Shown here: positions 49,196-60,700 of the stretch, one piece after another
Numbering within the stretch: position 1 is the first letter of the stretch
How the letters are laid out: the number at the start of each line of letters is the position of its first letter
Assembly: GCA_943737045.1 (NCBI GenBank)
Contig: CALSFV010000070.1
Location: 434,001 to 498,000, forward strand
Source of the DNA: Parapristionchus giblindavisi
Taxonomy: Eukaryota > Nematoda > Chromadorea > Rhabditida > Diplogasteridae
Direction: 5' to 3'
Length of the DNA: 64,000 nt
Position numbers and translations under genes: made by a program
The notes under the pieces: model-generated
What the model was told of the DNA's origin: nothing
Seen by the model: only the letters and a program-made list of their open reading frames with translations
Database searches by the model: none

Positions 49196-50290
49196 ATAAA
49201 TATTAGCGGCGCAATGAATATGAGCGCTAATGGATGGATGGATATGAATGAGTGAGTGAGTGAATGAATGAATGAGTGAATGAATGAATGAATGAATGAA
49301 TGAACAATGAGAATTAATATAAGAATAAATATTAGCGGCGCAATGAATATGAGCGCTAATGGATGGAAGGATAATGATGAATGAATGAATGAATGAATAA
49401 TAACAATAATAATAATAACAATAATAATAATAATAATATTTACCTGATCGATGGATGGTGCGACGGCGGTAGATCGGGTGCGCGCGCCACTCAGAACCGA
49501 GATCGATTCACTGAAAAACGATTATTAATATTTAAATCGGGCAGGTGCGGGTAAAAAATAAATATAAATACTAGCAAAATCTAAATCTCGAACCACTTGA
49601 ACGTAGACGCGCACTTATTGATTTATGTTTCACTTATAAGGCACTTAATAGGCTCATAGAATTTGACAATTCATCTATCTTCCGATTATCATTTTCCTAC
49701 AATAGAAACTCCTCTCGCAGAAATAATTTTCAACTTGTCAAATATAATTGTAAATCCAGGCGTTTCTTGTACTTTATCTCGAACAGAGTTGTCAATTCTT
49801 GGAATTTACTGCCTAATTCTGCCATAATTTGTCCCAATGTCAAAATCTTTCGTAATTGTATTTCTACCTATGCTTTATAATTAAAGTTTTATCATCATTA
49901 TCTATTAGTTAAACCTTACTACCTCGTTGTGGTATTGTATTTATGTGTCCCTATTGCATTTCTCTATGTATATCATTATCATTCTTACATGAAACGCACA
50001 TAAAGATATTATTATTAGCAGGTATAAGTATGAGCGCTAATGGATTGATGGATGGATGGATATGAATGAATAATAATAATAATAATAATAATACAAATAA
50101 TAATAACAATAATAATAATAATAATAATAATATTTACCTGATGGATGATGGTATCACGAGGGCTGATCGGGCACTCTGTCGCTTCGACACTCTCGGACAG
50201 TCAATCGGACCCACCACCTAGACACTGAAAAACGATTATTAATATTTAAACACGTCAGGTGCGGGTAAAAAATTAAAGAGAAATACGCAT
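49196..50290. repeat. Two duplicated modules with microsatellites
   Basis: Modules at about 49196-49560 and 50015-50285 share the order: GAGCGCTAATGGATGGA, a (GAAT)n or (AAT)n run, TTTACCTGAT..., a variable block of 70-90 bases, then CTGAAAAACGATTATTAATA-TTTAAA and GGTGCGGGTAAAAAA. On the minus strand the variable block lies between an acceptor (TTTTTCAG) and a donor (CAG/GTAAATA). The block at 50138-50224 has stops in all frames. The sub-block TATTAGCGGCGCAATGAATA is itself duplicated at 49201 and 49330. Confidence 0.75.
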
Positions 50291-50514
50291 AAACAACAAG
50301 ACACGCTCATGGAACAACAGTAGATAGACAATACGATCCCAAAACAACTCTTACTCTAGACGCGCGCACAGCTCATTAAATTCACCTTTTAAACAACCTC
50401 AATATCCTACAATGAAATAAGTAAAACGACTAATCTAAATTAAAATTCAACCGCACTTCGAAAATTCAAAATATTCGAGTTCAGCTCCTTTACACACAAC
50501 ACGCGCTATTTCTA

Positions 50515-50765
50515 TTTCCCGGTTCCCTCTCCGGCGCAATTTCCACTATCGTCCGCGGGCGATCCTCCCCTAAAATGTGCCGCGGTCGATCAGTCAGATC
50601 GCCCGCGGGCGATCGGAGTCACTAATATCACCAGCTGATCGCCCGCGGGCGATCTAACGCCCGGCGTTCGCCCGCACATCGCCCTCAAATCGCCCGCGGG
50701 CGATATTTCGCCCGCCGGGCGCCCGCATATCTCCCGGCTACCGCCCGTTCAAAAACGGGAGTGTC
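50515..50765. repeat. GC-rich palindrome cluster, right copy
   Basis: Several GATCGCCCGCGGGCGATC-type palindromes and GGCGTTCGCCCGC variants in an otherwise AT-rich region. It ends CGCCCGTTCAAAAACGGGA, the inverse of the left copy's CCCGTTTTTGAACGGGCG. Confidence 0.75.
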
Positions 50766-50836
50766 CGCTGTCCGTCGTAGACCCGAGTGGGGAGCTAAAT
50801 GCCGGCTGGGGCGTTGGCTATCCACTCGGTTGTGGC

Positions 50837-51173
50837 CAGGGCTGGGATTTTTTGAGTCTGTTTTTTTTTTACCATTTCAAAATGTTCAAAATCAGATAAA
50901 AATTTTTAAAAATTAAATCTCAAAAAATTATAACGATTTTAGTGTGATACCCAATGCACTTATTTAGAATAAACAAAGTGAGAAAAATTATTGTATGATG
51001 ATTTTCATGTGTCAAAATTCGGTTGATTGTGTTGTTGACTGTTTTTAGCACTTTTCAGAAAAAAAATGTGTTTGAATTGTATATTATTCTTTTAAAATAA
51101 GAAATTAATTTTTCAAAATTTTCTTGAATTCAAAAAAAATTTTTGAAAAAATTTTCAAAAAATCCCAGTCCTG
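50837..51173. mobile_element. hAT-type MITE, 337 bp, with 8-bp TSD
   Basis: Ends CAGGGCTGGGATTTTTTG and CAAAAAATCCCAGTCCTG form inverted repeats. The flanking GTTGTGGC occurs at 50829-50836 and 51174-51181. Non-coding and AT-rich inside. Same end type as the element 130 bases downstream. Confidence 0.87.
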
Positions 51174-51305
51174 GTTGTGGCACTAAAAATCGGCTGTCTG
51201 CTGATATTCTGAAATTTTTCAAAAGTTTTAGAAAGTCATCGGACGACCTGAAAGTAGAACAAACCGTAAGTACGTTACTATTGGCATAAATAATTAGATG
51301 AGAAG

Positions 51306-52394
51306 CAGGGCTGGGACAAAAAATTATTTCGACCAAAAAATATTTTGTTTGGGTTCAACAAAAAAAATTTTCACCAAACAAAAAAAAACAAAAAAAACCA
51401 AAAAAATTAAAATAATTAATTTTTCCCACTGTTCCGAGAAAATTTTAACAATATCTCGTGTTGCTCTTCCTTTAAATAGCAACCATTCTTTATTCAGAGT
51501 CAAAATTCTTAAAATCAACAACTAAAACAAACATAGAAGATAAATTCGTTGTTGATTTGTTATCGGCAGCATTTTATGAATTAGTTAAAGTAGGGGAATC
51601 AGGAAATTGAGGGTGCGCCATACATTTTCGGCACCCTCACCGTTTTATTTTTATATAATGGGTCGATTTCCTTATTTTTCCTTATAATTATGTGACATTG
51701 TAATTTTTAGCTTAAAACAGGACCCTTATATAGTGGGTAAATGCTAAAAAGAGCCGTGTAGAGTCGATCCTCACCTTGTGAGGGTGTGAAAATGTATGGG
51801 GTGCGCTATTATCATGAAGAACGTGCGACCAATTATGTGGCATTCTGCATTCTCTAATACATATATTCGAAAGGCCAAAAACGTAGCTCGTGTAGCAGTG
51901 GTTAGTAATCAGCGCTTGTAACCGCACCACGCCGGTTTGGATTCCGTTTGCGATTTTCTCTATATTCAGCTTTCAAATTCGAAAGGCCGCATTGTCCCTG
52001 ACATTTCCTTGGCGCAACAACGAACTTTCAGCTCGGATTACGGTATTCCGGGGCATCCATAATTTGAGATAATATTGTTTTTGTATTCAGGTAGATGTCA
52101 TCTATAGCCCTGCCTGACAAGTATAGTCACTCAAGAAAAAATCCCCTTCTTTAACACTATTCCGTAATATTACACTCACCAATATTGTCTTACGGTGAAA
52201 AATGAACAACAAAACTGACCATAAACTAAATTTTCAAGCAAATTTGTGTAAATTTTCTTTATCCGATTTTTTTTGTTATTTTTTGGTTTTTGCAAAAAAA
52301 AACCAAACAAAAAAATACCAAACAAAAAATTCTCAAAAACCCAAAAAAACCAAAAAAAACAAAAAAAAATACCAAACAAAAAATCCCAGCCCTG
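51306..52394. mobile_element. hAT-type element, 1,089 bp, with 8-bp TSD
   Basis: Ends CAGGGCTGGGACAAAAAAT and AAAAAATCCCAGCCCTG are inverted repeats. The flanking ATGAGAAG occurs at 51298-51305 and 52395-52402. The subterminal regions are A-rich with ACCAAACAAAAAA repeats. The interior holds an inverted pair around CATACATTTTC / GAAAATGTATG (about 51620 and 51790) and a tRNA-like segment. No transposase frame, so it is non-autonomous. Confidence 0.88.
51884..51955 (+). pseudogene. tRNA-like segment (Thr-TGT-like) inside a hAT element
   Basis: GTGTAGCAGTGGTTAGTA resembles a tRNA A box/D arm, CGCTTGTAACCG an anticodon arm with TGT, and GGTTTGGATTCC a near-consensus B box, at correct spacing. 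The acceptor ends do not pair. This is more likely a tRNA-derived or SINE-like remnant than a functional gene. Confidence 0.5.
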
Positions 52395-52613
52395 ATGAGA
52401 AGTAATATTGAAAACAACTTCAAGAATAGCAGATGATCCTTTTTTTTAGCATTTCAATTCCGCTACATTGTTTATGACCAATAAACATTAAAATGAAAAA
52501 AATATTTATTTTTTTTGTTTAAAGGAAATGATTTATCGATAAATGAGACAATCGATGATTTATCGATAAATGAGACAATTATTGATTGATCAATGTCAGT
52601 TACTGTAGTTCTT

Positions 52614-54032
52614 TCATCTCGCATATGAACACGGTCCAGCGACTTTAGGGTAAGCCGTACCAACGAAAATCTGAATATTTAAATTAAGTTTAAGGGCTCA
52701 ATTAAAGGTTAACAGTATATTTACATTTCCATTTTGCACTAGATCGTAGCTTTGTATTTCAACTGGACATTCATCAACATTGATCTGTATTGATTGATTG
52801 ATTGAGAATCCCGAAGAGAAGATTACAGTATACCTTGCATGTATTCCTTCCTCTTCTAGATAAGAAACAAAGAGTGAATAATGATATATCATATTCAGGA
52901 GAAGTTCCTATTAGCATTCCTCCTATTCTTTTCCATTTCTTATCCCATGAGAACTTAATTGTCCCAAGATCATCCTAAATTATTCAATGATTTTTACTCC
53001 ATAATTTATACAATAAACTAACCCCTGTCTTTTCAATGAATCCTTTGTAGTCAAAATTCTCTTCGGGATTAGATTCCAAATCGAACATTCTCAGCCAAGA
53101 GTGCAACCCTAATACTTGGCCCTTCCTCGTCTAAAAATAAATCGATAACCGTCTACAGTATACCATCATCTACAGTACTTCTCCAATAAATACATGCTCA
53201 AATCCACTAGAATCAATGGCTCGTCCCTTAGAACGAGAATATCGATCGAACCATATTCTGGATACGTGACCTTAATTATTATATTAATCAATAATGTACC
53301 TTGATATGGCTTCCTTAAGAGTATCGGAGCTCTTTCCATATGGATGATCTACAAATCAATCGATAAATGGATTAGAAAATGATGCTTTCACTCTTGGATT
53401 GAAGAAAATTGAGAAGAATCTGATAAGGTTTGGTCTTCTCAATAGCATCGAGATATTCTTTAATCTCTATATTATCCTGAATCAGGAAATTATTACATTA
53501 ACCATCAGAATATCAATCGATTTACCTCAGTTGAATCAACTTTCGGTTCTTCTATTCCCATTGCCTTATTATAATTATTGAACATTTTGATATAAGCAGC
53601 ATAAGTGTGTTTAGAAAGAAGAGAAGGGTCGACTTTGACGAAGAATCTCAAAATGATTAAATGTACGGTTGCTGTATCTTATTCCAAATGAGAATACACA
53701 AATGATCGAACTGTATTTCTGACCTATTTGGTGAATGATCTGTTTTATCCTTAATATTAATCTCGCCGCCAAAATCAATAACAACTTGTCCTTCCGTAGC
53801 CTCAATCAATCGAAAAATTTTTAAAAAAAGGCAAATCAATATTTTGTTGTTACCTTGTTGTCATCAGCCTCTCTCATCTGATCAGCAACCTCTAAAAGTT
53901 CATCATCAGTTACGGAAAAATCTGAAATTGACCTTTGATATGTAATGAATAAACCAATTAAAGTGTACCTGGAAGAGTTTGAGCAGAGATAAATGCAGTT
54001 AGTATGGTTGGAATAAGGATTAACTTCATCAT
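52614..54032 (-). CDS. ENDOU: Secreted poly(U)-specific endoribonuclease (EndoU), copy A
   Basis: XendoU-family endoribonuclease cutting at uridines. [20 protein letters not shown] is a signal peptide. The N-terminal part reads [73 protein letters not shown]. The catalytic region is complete: [35 protein letters not shown], then [12 protein letters not shown] (the two family histidines and Glu), DYKGF, and [25 protein letters not shown], ending [15 protein letters not shown]. About 320 residues in about ten exons. Nematode relatives are ENDU-1/ENDU-2. A close paralogue lies about 1 kb upstream on the same strand. Confidence 0.93.
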
Positions 54033-55043
54033 TTGTTCATTTAGAGTTGAACTGATTGTGACTGAACTAATCAATAAGAGGAAAAGTGAAATAGAAAGAG
54101 AAAGCACTCAAATAGTATTGAGCGAATAGAGTTGAACAAAGTTGTATTTCTTTTTGTATTGAATCATTCGTAATTGTTAATTTCTAAGTGATTCGTCCCT
54201 CATATTTTATTAAATATTAAATAAGGAATAGAATAAAGAATAAAATAAAGAATTAATAAAGAATAGAATTATAATGAGAAAATGGAGCGATTGCATACAC
54301 TATGTACGATGATTGTATGTGCACATAAATTTTCACACGTGATTTACAATAATATTCTAATAAAGATTATTCAAATTAGATATAGACCAATAAATAACAA
54401 TGCTCTTTATGAAATGAAAACATTGTACATTGTAAGTGTAATTAATTATAAGGAAAAACTCACGGCATGAGCAAATCATACTAACTATCAACTTTTGATG
54501 GTAAATTCATTAAGAAAATTAGATTTGTCATGGAAGTATGGATAGAAATGGTTATGTATAACTTTGTTCAATGTCACTCAATCAAATTGTGAAGTTGTCG
54601 ATGTCCTTATATGTATTCCTTATAATGTCGAATAAGCAAACAAAGAATGAATAGGGTAAAGAGTAGGAAGAATGGACATTCACTCTTTATGTTACTTTGC
54701 CCCAATGGTCATCCATTTAATTCCACGAACTCATTAAAAATAGAGAAATGATATGCATCTTTAAAATGTAGATGATTCTAGACTTGATCAATGAATTCTA
54801 TATGTAATTCTATTCCACCTGTTGTACATCTTCTATTAATATTAATATAGAAAGACATATTAATATTGATTAGAGTGAATGAAAACAATCTAAATTACTA
54901 GTTCTCCATACAATTAATTTAATATAAATAACATGTTTTTGTTCATTTTAGATGAAATGATTTATCGATAACAAGTTCAACCCTGAGACTATTGATTGAT
55001 TATTGATTGATCAATGTCCGTTACTGTAGTGCTATCTTCTTAT
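54033..55043. other. Spacer between tandem EndoU genes
   Basis: About 1 kb holding copy A's promoter and copy B's 3' end. AT-rich, with ATAAAGAATAGAATA repeats near 54225-54265. The frame at 54282-54470 has no support. Confidence 0.4.
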
Positions 55044-56413
55044 TTATGAACACGGTCCAGCGACTTTAGGGAAAGCAGTACCGACGAAAATCTAAACAAT
55101 TATATTAATAGTAAATATGTAGCAGTATATTTACATTTCCATTTTGTACTTGATCGTAACTTTGTACTTCAACAGGACATCCATCAACATTAATCTGTAT
55201 TGATTGATTGATTGATTGATAAAATCGAAGGTAAAACTACCGTATACCTTGCATAGATTATCACCTCTTCTTGAAAGGAAACAAAGAGTTAGAATGGACA
55301 TTTCATATTCAGGAGAAGTTCCAATAAAGATTGAACCAGCCTTCTTCCATTCTTTATCCCATGAGAATTTAATCGTTCCAAGATCCTTCTGATTATTGAT
55401 TGATTATTTAGGATGTTAATCAATAAATTAACTAACTCCTCTCTTAACAATGAATCCTTTGTAGTCAAACTTCTGGGATGGATCAGATTCAAGATTGAAC
55501 ATTCTCAACCATGAATGCATTCCAGACACTTCTCCATTCTTTGTCTATAAATTAATCAATATTAATCTACCATATACCATCATCTACAGTACCTCTCCGA
55601 TGAAAACATGCTCAAATCCGCTAGAATCAAGGACTCCCTTAGCACGAGAATATCGATCGAACCATAATCTGGGTACAGAACCTTCAATAATTATATTAAT
55701 CAATAATGTACCTGGATATGGCTTCCTTTAAAGCAGCAGAGCTCTTTCCATATGGATGATCTACAAATCAATCAATAATGGGAATATAAAATGGCATTTT
55801 AAACTTTTAGATTGAAGGAACTTGAGAAGAGTCTGATAGGGTTTGGTCATCTCTATAGCATCAAGATATGTTTTAGTCTCAGCATTATCCTGAATCATGA
55901 ATCGATTACTGTAATCATCAGAATATCGATTGATTTACCTCAGATGGGGAGACTTTTGGATCTTTTATCCCAGCTGCTTTATTATAGTTATTAAACATCC
56001 TGATATACGCAGCATATGTTGGCTTAGACAGAAGAGACGAATCGACTTTAATGAAGAATCTGACAAGGATCAATGGAGTAAAGTGGAATATTCATAATTG
56101 GATTATCTCACTTTTTGGGAGAATTGTCTTTTTCATCATTGAACCCGATTCTTCCTCCGAAGTCAACAACAACTTGTCCTTCTTTTGCCTAAATCAATCG
56201 ATAATTTGAGTAGATCAATGAATATTCTGTTGTCACCTTATTATCGTCGACTTCTCTCATTTCATCAGCAATTTTGGCCAGTTCGGCATCAGTTACGGTA
56301 AATGCTCAAATTAATCTTGGTTTTTGATTAACGAAAGTTTTGCAGAACGAACCTGGTAAAGTTTGAGCTGAGAGACAAGTACTCAATATAGTTAAAATGA
56401 AGATTATCTTCAT
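55044..56413 (-). CDS. ENDOU: Secreted poly(U)-specific endoribonuclease (EndoU), copy B
   Basis: Tandem paralogue of copy A with the same exon plan. [20 protein letters not shown] is the signal peptide. Then [152 protein letters not shown], ending [13 protein letters not shown]. The catalytic His/His/Lys set is retained. It ends three residues earlier than copy A. Several introns share position and TTGATTGATT-rich sequence with copy A, which points to local duplication of the whole gene. Confidence 0.93.
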
Positions 56414-57557
56414 TTTTGAATTGACGTTTAATCTGAATTGATTGAACTAATCGATAAGAGGAAATGGAAGAATGAAAGAGAAAGAGAAAGTATTTAAATA
56501 GATAGTATTGAATGAATTGAATATTGAGTAGTTGAACAATGTTGTATCTCTTTTTGTATGGATTCATTTATGGATTGAACAGATGTAAATGGAGTGAAGA
56601 GATGTAGTGAGAGTTAGTAGAGAAAGAGTAATGACGTTCATGAACTATTTGAACAGATGAAAATGATATGAAGGAATTGAGGAGAATATGATGAACTCTG
56701 TTACTTTCATCAGAACAAACATCACATTTACATTCTATTATATTAAAGAATCGAAATGACACCCCAAGCTAATTTTAAAATGTCCGCTCTAGTCACACTC
56801 TCTCCATTTCTTTGTCTACGAGATACGAGATGAAAAATTAGACGATATACCCACCACGCACCTCGGATAAGAATATGATTGCGAACTATGGTAACCTACC
56901 GTAACAAGGTAGTATTTAGTATTAATTTTGTAAATGTATTTTTTGCACGTTGTAATTTTTCTGTATATGCATTTTTCATGTTTATTTCCCACATTACAGT
57001 ACATTCATGCTAACTTTCTTCTGTCCTAGTTTTTTTGTTCTCCTGATTTTGAGAAACAATTGCTTCTTGAACTTGAAGAACTTCGTTTGTTTTGCTTCCT
57101 TTCCTTATCATTTCTTTTTTTTATTTTTGTTCACAGTCATGGACAATTTCGTCTTCCGTCTCTCTCATTTATTCATCATGATTTGATATTTGATCTTCAA
57201 TCTTTGCTGAAAATCCCTCACATGATTTTTTCTCTCCATTATTAATGTGCTCAATCACACATATTCCTTTCAAAGTACTCACATTTGCAAAAAATGGACA
57301 CTTTACAAAAAAGAATACATTGCAATATTGCCAGAGTGCAGAGTCAAATTAGCTTGGGGCTTGACCTTAATCACTTCTTTTCGGTGATCATTCGATGAGC
57401 GGTCTCACTTCAAATACTCCGTAACTATTTATATATTTTATTTTTTCTGAAATTATGATAATAAGTGAAATTCAGTGGATCAGTGTCACGCAGTTCGGAA
57501 AAATTCCCCAACACCAAACGTGAGTTCTCTAATCAATAAAATTCTGCAAAAATGTTT
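56414..57557. other. Upstream region of EndoU B and of the MFS gene
   Basis: Contains EndoU B's promoter and should contain the missing 5' exon(s) of the MFS transporter gene. I could not identify a convincing first exon; the frame 57060-57245 (LLELEELRLFCFLSLSFLFF) is hydrophobic but has no donor I trust. Confidence 0.35.
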
Positions 57558-57678
57558 GCACGGAGTGGGGTTCGAACCCACGCACCCATACGGGTACCAG
57601 AACACCCAGAAGGTACTGAACTCGTACCAAGCTGGTATCGCTTGAGTCTGGCGCCTTAGACCACTCGGCCATCCGTGC
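57558..57678 (-). tRNA. tRNA-Leu (CAA) with intron
   Basis: The acceptor arms GCACGGA and TCCGTGC pair perfectly. The D arm is GGCCGAGTGGTCTAAGGC, the anticodon loop CTCAAG with CAA, the T arm GTGGGTTCGAACCCCAC (perfect). The long variable arm ACCCGTATGGGT is typical of class II tRNA-Leu. An intron of about 38 nt starts one base after the anticodon, as usual for eukaryotic tRNA-Leu(CAA). It lies antisense within an intron of the MFS gene. Confidence 0.96.
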
Positions 57679-57725
57679 TTATGAATCGGCAATAACAGGA
57701 TTGTATTTTCCATTGTTTTCCTTTC

Positions 57726-60700
57726 AGCATTTCCTATCTGGGAACCAATCAATAGTGAAGAACCGAATTCAAGTCATAACACAGAAGTGATAAAGATTAG
57801 TAAAGAAAAGAAGAGATTAAAACTTGCGAGGGAAAAAGTTAGGATTATAGAACCTTTAATTCTAATGATTTATTCAATTTGTCAGCATAAGAAAGAATCT
57901 CTAATATCAGAAAACGAGTTACGTCAGTTGGCTGAAAAAGGAGAAATATTAAATATCGATAAAGCATTTGAGTTATTTGGTACCTACAATAGACATTAAT
58001 CAATAAATGTACTGTAATCTATTGAGGAATCGGTAGTTCATACTATCGAAAGACGATTGTCATTTATTCAATTCTATTGTTATTTTTTGATTGTTCATGG
58101 CAACTTGTCATCAATTTAGATAGAAAGATCTATGTGAGTATTAATAATAATTCATCAGGATGATCTTTAAAGAAATTGATCTTCAATCTTTGATCTTTGA
58201 TCTTTGATCATTGATCTTTAGGAAGCGCGGCAACGAGTGATTCCTCCTTTATGCACTGAACGATGTAAATGTGCTAAACTATATGAAGAAGATTTCGGAA
58301 ATACACTACTTCATAGTGTGAGAATAATCTTTAGGTTTTGATCTTTGATCTTTAATCTCTTGATAGATTGGTGATTCGAATGACTGGGGACCATGGTATA
58401 TTATTGGAACTTATGCTTGCACGATCTTCATGATTCTAACTGAAAGGTTAGTCGATCTGTCATTGATCTTTCAATGAAGTAATAGTAAAGTTGATCTTTG
58501 ATCTTTGTAGTAAAGGTAGACGATATCCAGCAATTGTTTCAATGATCTCAACTGCTCTTCTTCTACTTTTTTCAATTAGTGCTCACAATAATGCATTCTA
58601 TATGAAGTTGTTCACTATATCATTCGGATTATTTTCTACTGTATCATTCATCGTTATTTTTTTCCCTGAATAACGTTTTTTAAACGTTTCAGGCAACTAA
58701 CGTATTAGTGTTCGTGAATGCTCTTGAGTCGGTACCGTATAAGGTACGGTATTGATCTTTGATCTTTAATCATTTCAGTTTTCATTGTAGCTTCGTCCAT
58801 TGTTGGCTGTATTGTTGTTCCTTGGTAGAAGAGCCACTCGTGCTTTCATTAGTAGTGTCTTTCTTATAAAACAGAAGTTCCTTTATTTTCATTTGATCTT
58901 TGATCTTAAACTCAAATATTCTTATTTCATTTCAGTTTCATGTATGGTATTATTCTTTCTATAATATTGTTGTCTCTAGGATCTGCAATGTCCTACTAGT
59001 AAGTTACTATCAAGTGTATCAGTCATCGAAATATGATATATGTTATATATCATATTTTGATGACTGTTAAATATGATGATCTGTTATGATATGATAAATA
59101 AATAAATACATAAATATGTTATTCTCTTAACATTTGCAGTGTAATGGAAGAAACAGCTGCTTATCTTCTTCTTCATGATAAAATATATGAATTGGAACAG
59201 TTATTCGATAAGATCTTAATCAATTCTGGTTAGACAAAAATATATTTATTTATATATTTTACATTTTTTTCTTTTTTTGGATTTCTCAACGATTTTGATA
59301 GATATACAGTCAAAATGCAATAAAGTAAACAATATGGCCCACCATAGACCCTCATGGTCTAAACTGTCTAAAAAGGTTGTGTGCTCGATTAAAAAAATTA
59401 TTTATCTTGAAACTGTGAATGTTGGGGTTTTGAGATGTGGAGAGTCGATAGAAACGAAAAAGAAATTTTAAAAATGTCTCTATCCGTAAGAAAAAATATG
59501 CCAAACAATGTGGTGTGATGTGCATACGGCAAAGACACACTGCGATCAGGGGTGTGCGAGAAAAAATTTTCGAGAAAAATTTCTCGAATAGGATTTCTCG
59601 ATTTATTTTTTCGAGAAATCCGAGAAATTCGAGAAAAATCGAGAAAAATTTTTAAAAATATAATAAAATGCGTTTTCATAACTTTTTCTCTCTTTTCCAA
59701 CAATAACAACATTTACTAGTGATAACATTGTCCAAAACAAAAGAAATAACAGTCAATACATGAAACCGGAATATTTTAGATGTGGCAACCCACCAAGGGG
59801 ATAAATTAACACTAAGAAAAATAAGAGAGTTGAAGTTCAATTTTGCAAATTGCAATCAATAAGACAATGCCATGTCGTAGTAAGAGCAATTTGACTCTTA
59901 AATATCATTTATTAAGCACATATTTCACTGTTCATAGATGTTAAAACCTATTTTAATTTTTAAGTTTTTCTCGAATTTCTCGAATAAAAATCGAGAAATT
60001 TCTCGACGAGAAATTTTTTCGAAAAAAGTCGAGAAATCGAAAAATTCGAGAAATCGAGAAACGAGAAATGCACACCCCTGACTGCGATTATATTTTTTCA
60101 AGCTTTCGATCGATCGATAGAAATATTTTTATTTATTTATTTATTTATTTATTTGATACACCCGTGACAGGTGCGACAGCAAATACAGAAACGTTAAGAG
60201 AAATAATAAGAATGATAGAAAGGTCTTGGGGGAGGTGACAGGGGTTATATATCGATAGCTATCAGATTTCCGGTGTTCCAGTAGGAGTGAGGTGGACGAG
60301 GCCTCAGAACGGGAAGGGGACCGTTCAGATCCATATAACTGGTTGGATCAGAATGGAAACACCGGGATAGATAACTAAAGATTGGGTACTTCGACTTGTA
60401 GGGTTTGTGGGAGTTGTGGATGGCGAAATAGGTGGAATTTAATAGACTGAATTGACAAAATTGGATTACAAATTCGATGTAAATTACATAAAAAACGGGT
60501 TGTACGATGTGCAAATGAGCTACGAAGATTCTCTCTTTTAGCAATAGGAATGTGAATAGAGAATGCATTGTGACGAGAATTACAATTTCGTAAACAATAA
60601 TAATCGGACATAGGTACATCGACAAGTGAGCGAATTATCTTTACAGCAAAAATGATGTCAGTGACTAAACGTCGTGAATAAAGAGAATGTAAATGATAAT

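Larger units (their letters stand above)
46174..52613. other. Repeat-rich accessory block without a confirmed gene
   Basis: 6.4 kb between AIP1 and the first EndoU gene. It contains GC-rich palindromes, a ~300-bp tandem array with hairpins, duplicated modules at 49.2 and 50.0 kb, and two hAT-type MITEs. Splice-like sites on the minus strand bound short blocks (for example one at 48186-48250 stays open as YCMYSSYRTSSKRIMIQDEV). Most blocks contain stops in every frame, so I call no CDS. Confidence 0.6.

Noticed and set aside
59398..59712. 104-codon minus frame
   Set aside because: It spans the mariner-like arm and the end of the hAT MITE and has no relation to a known protein.
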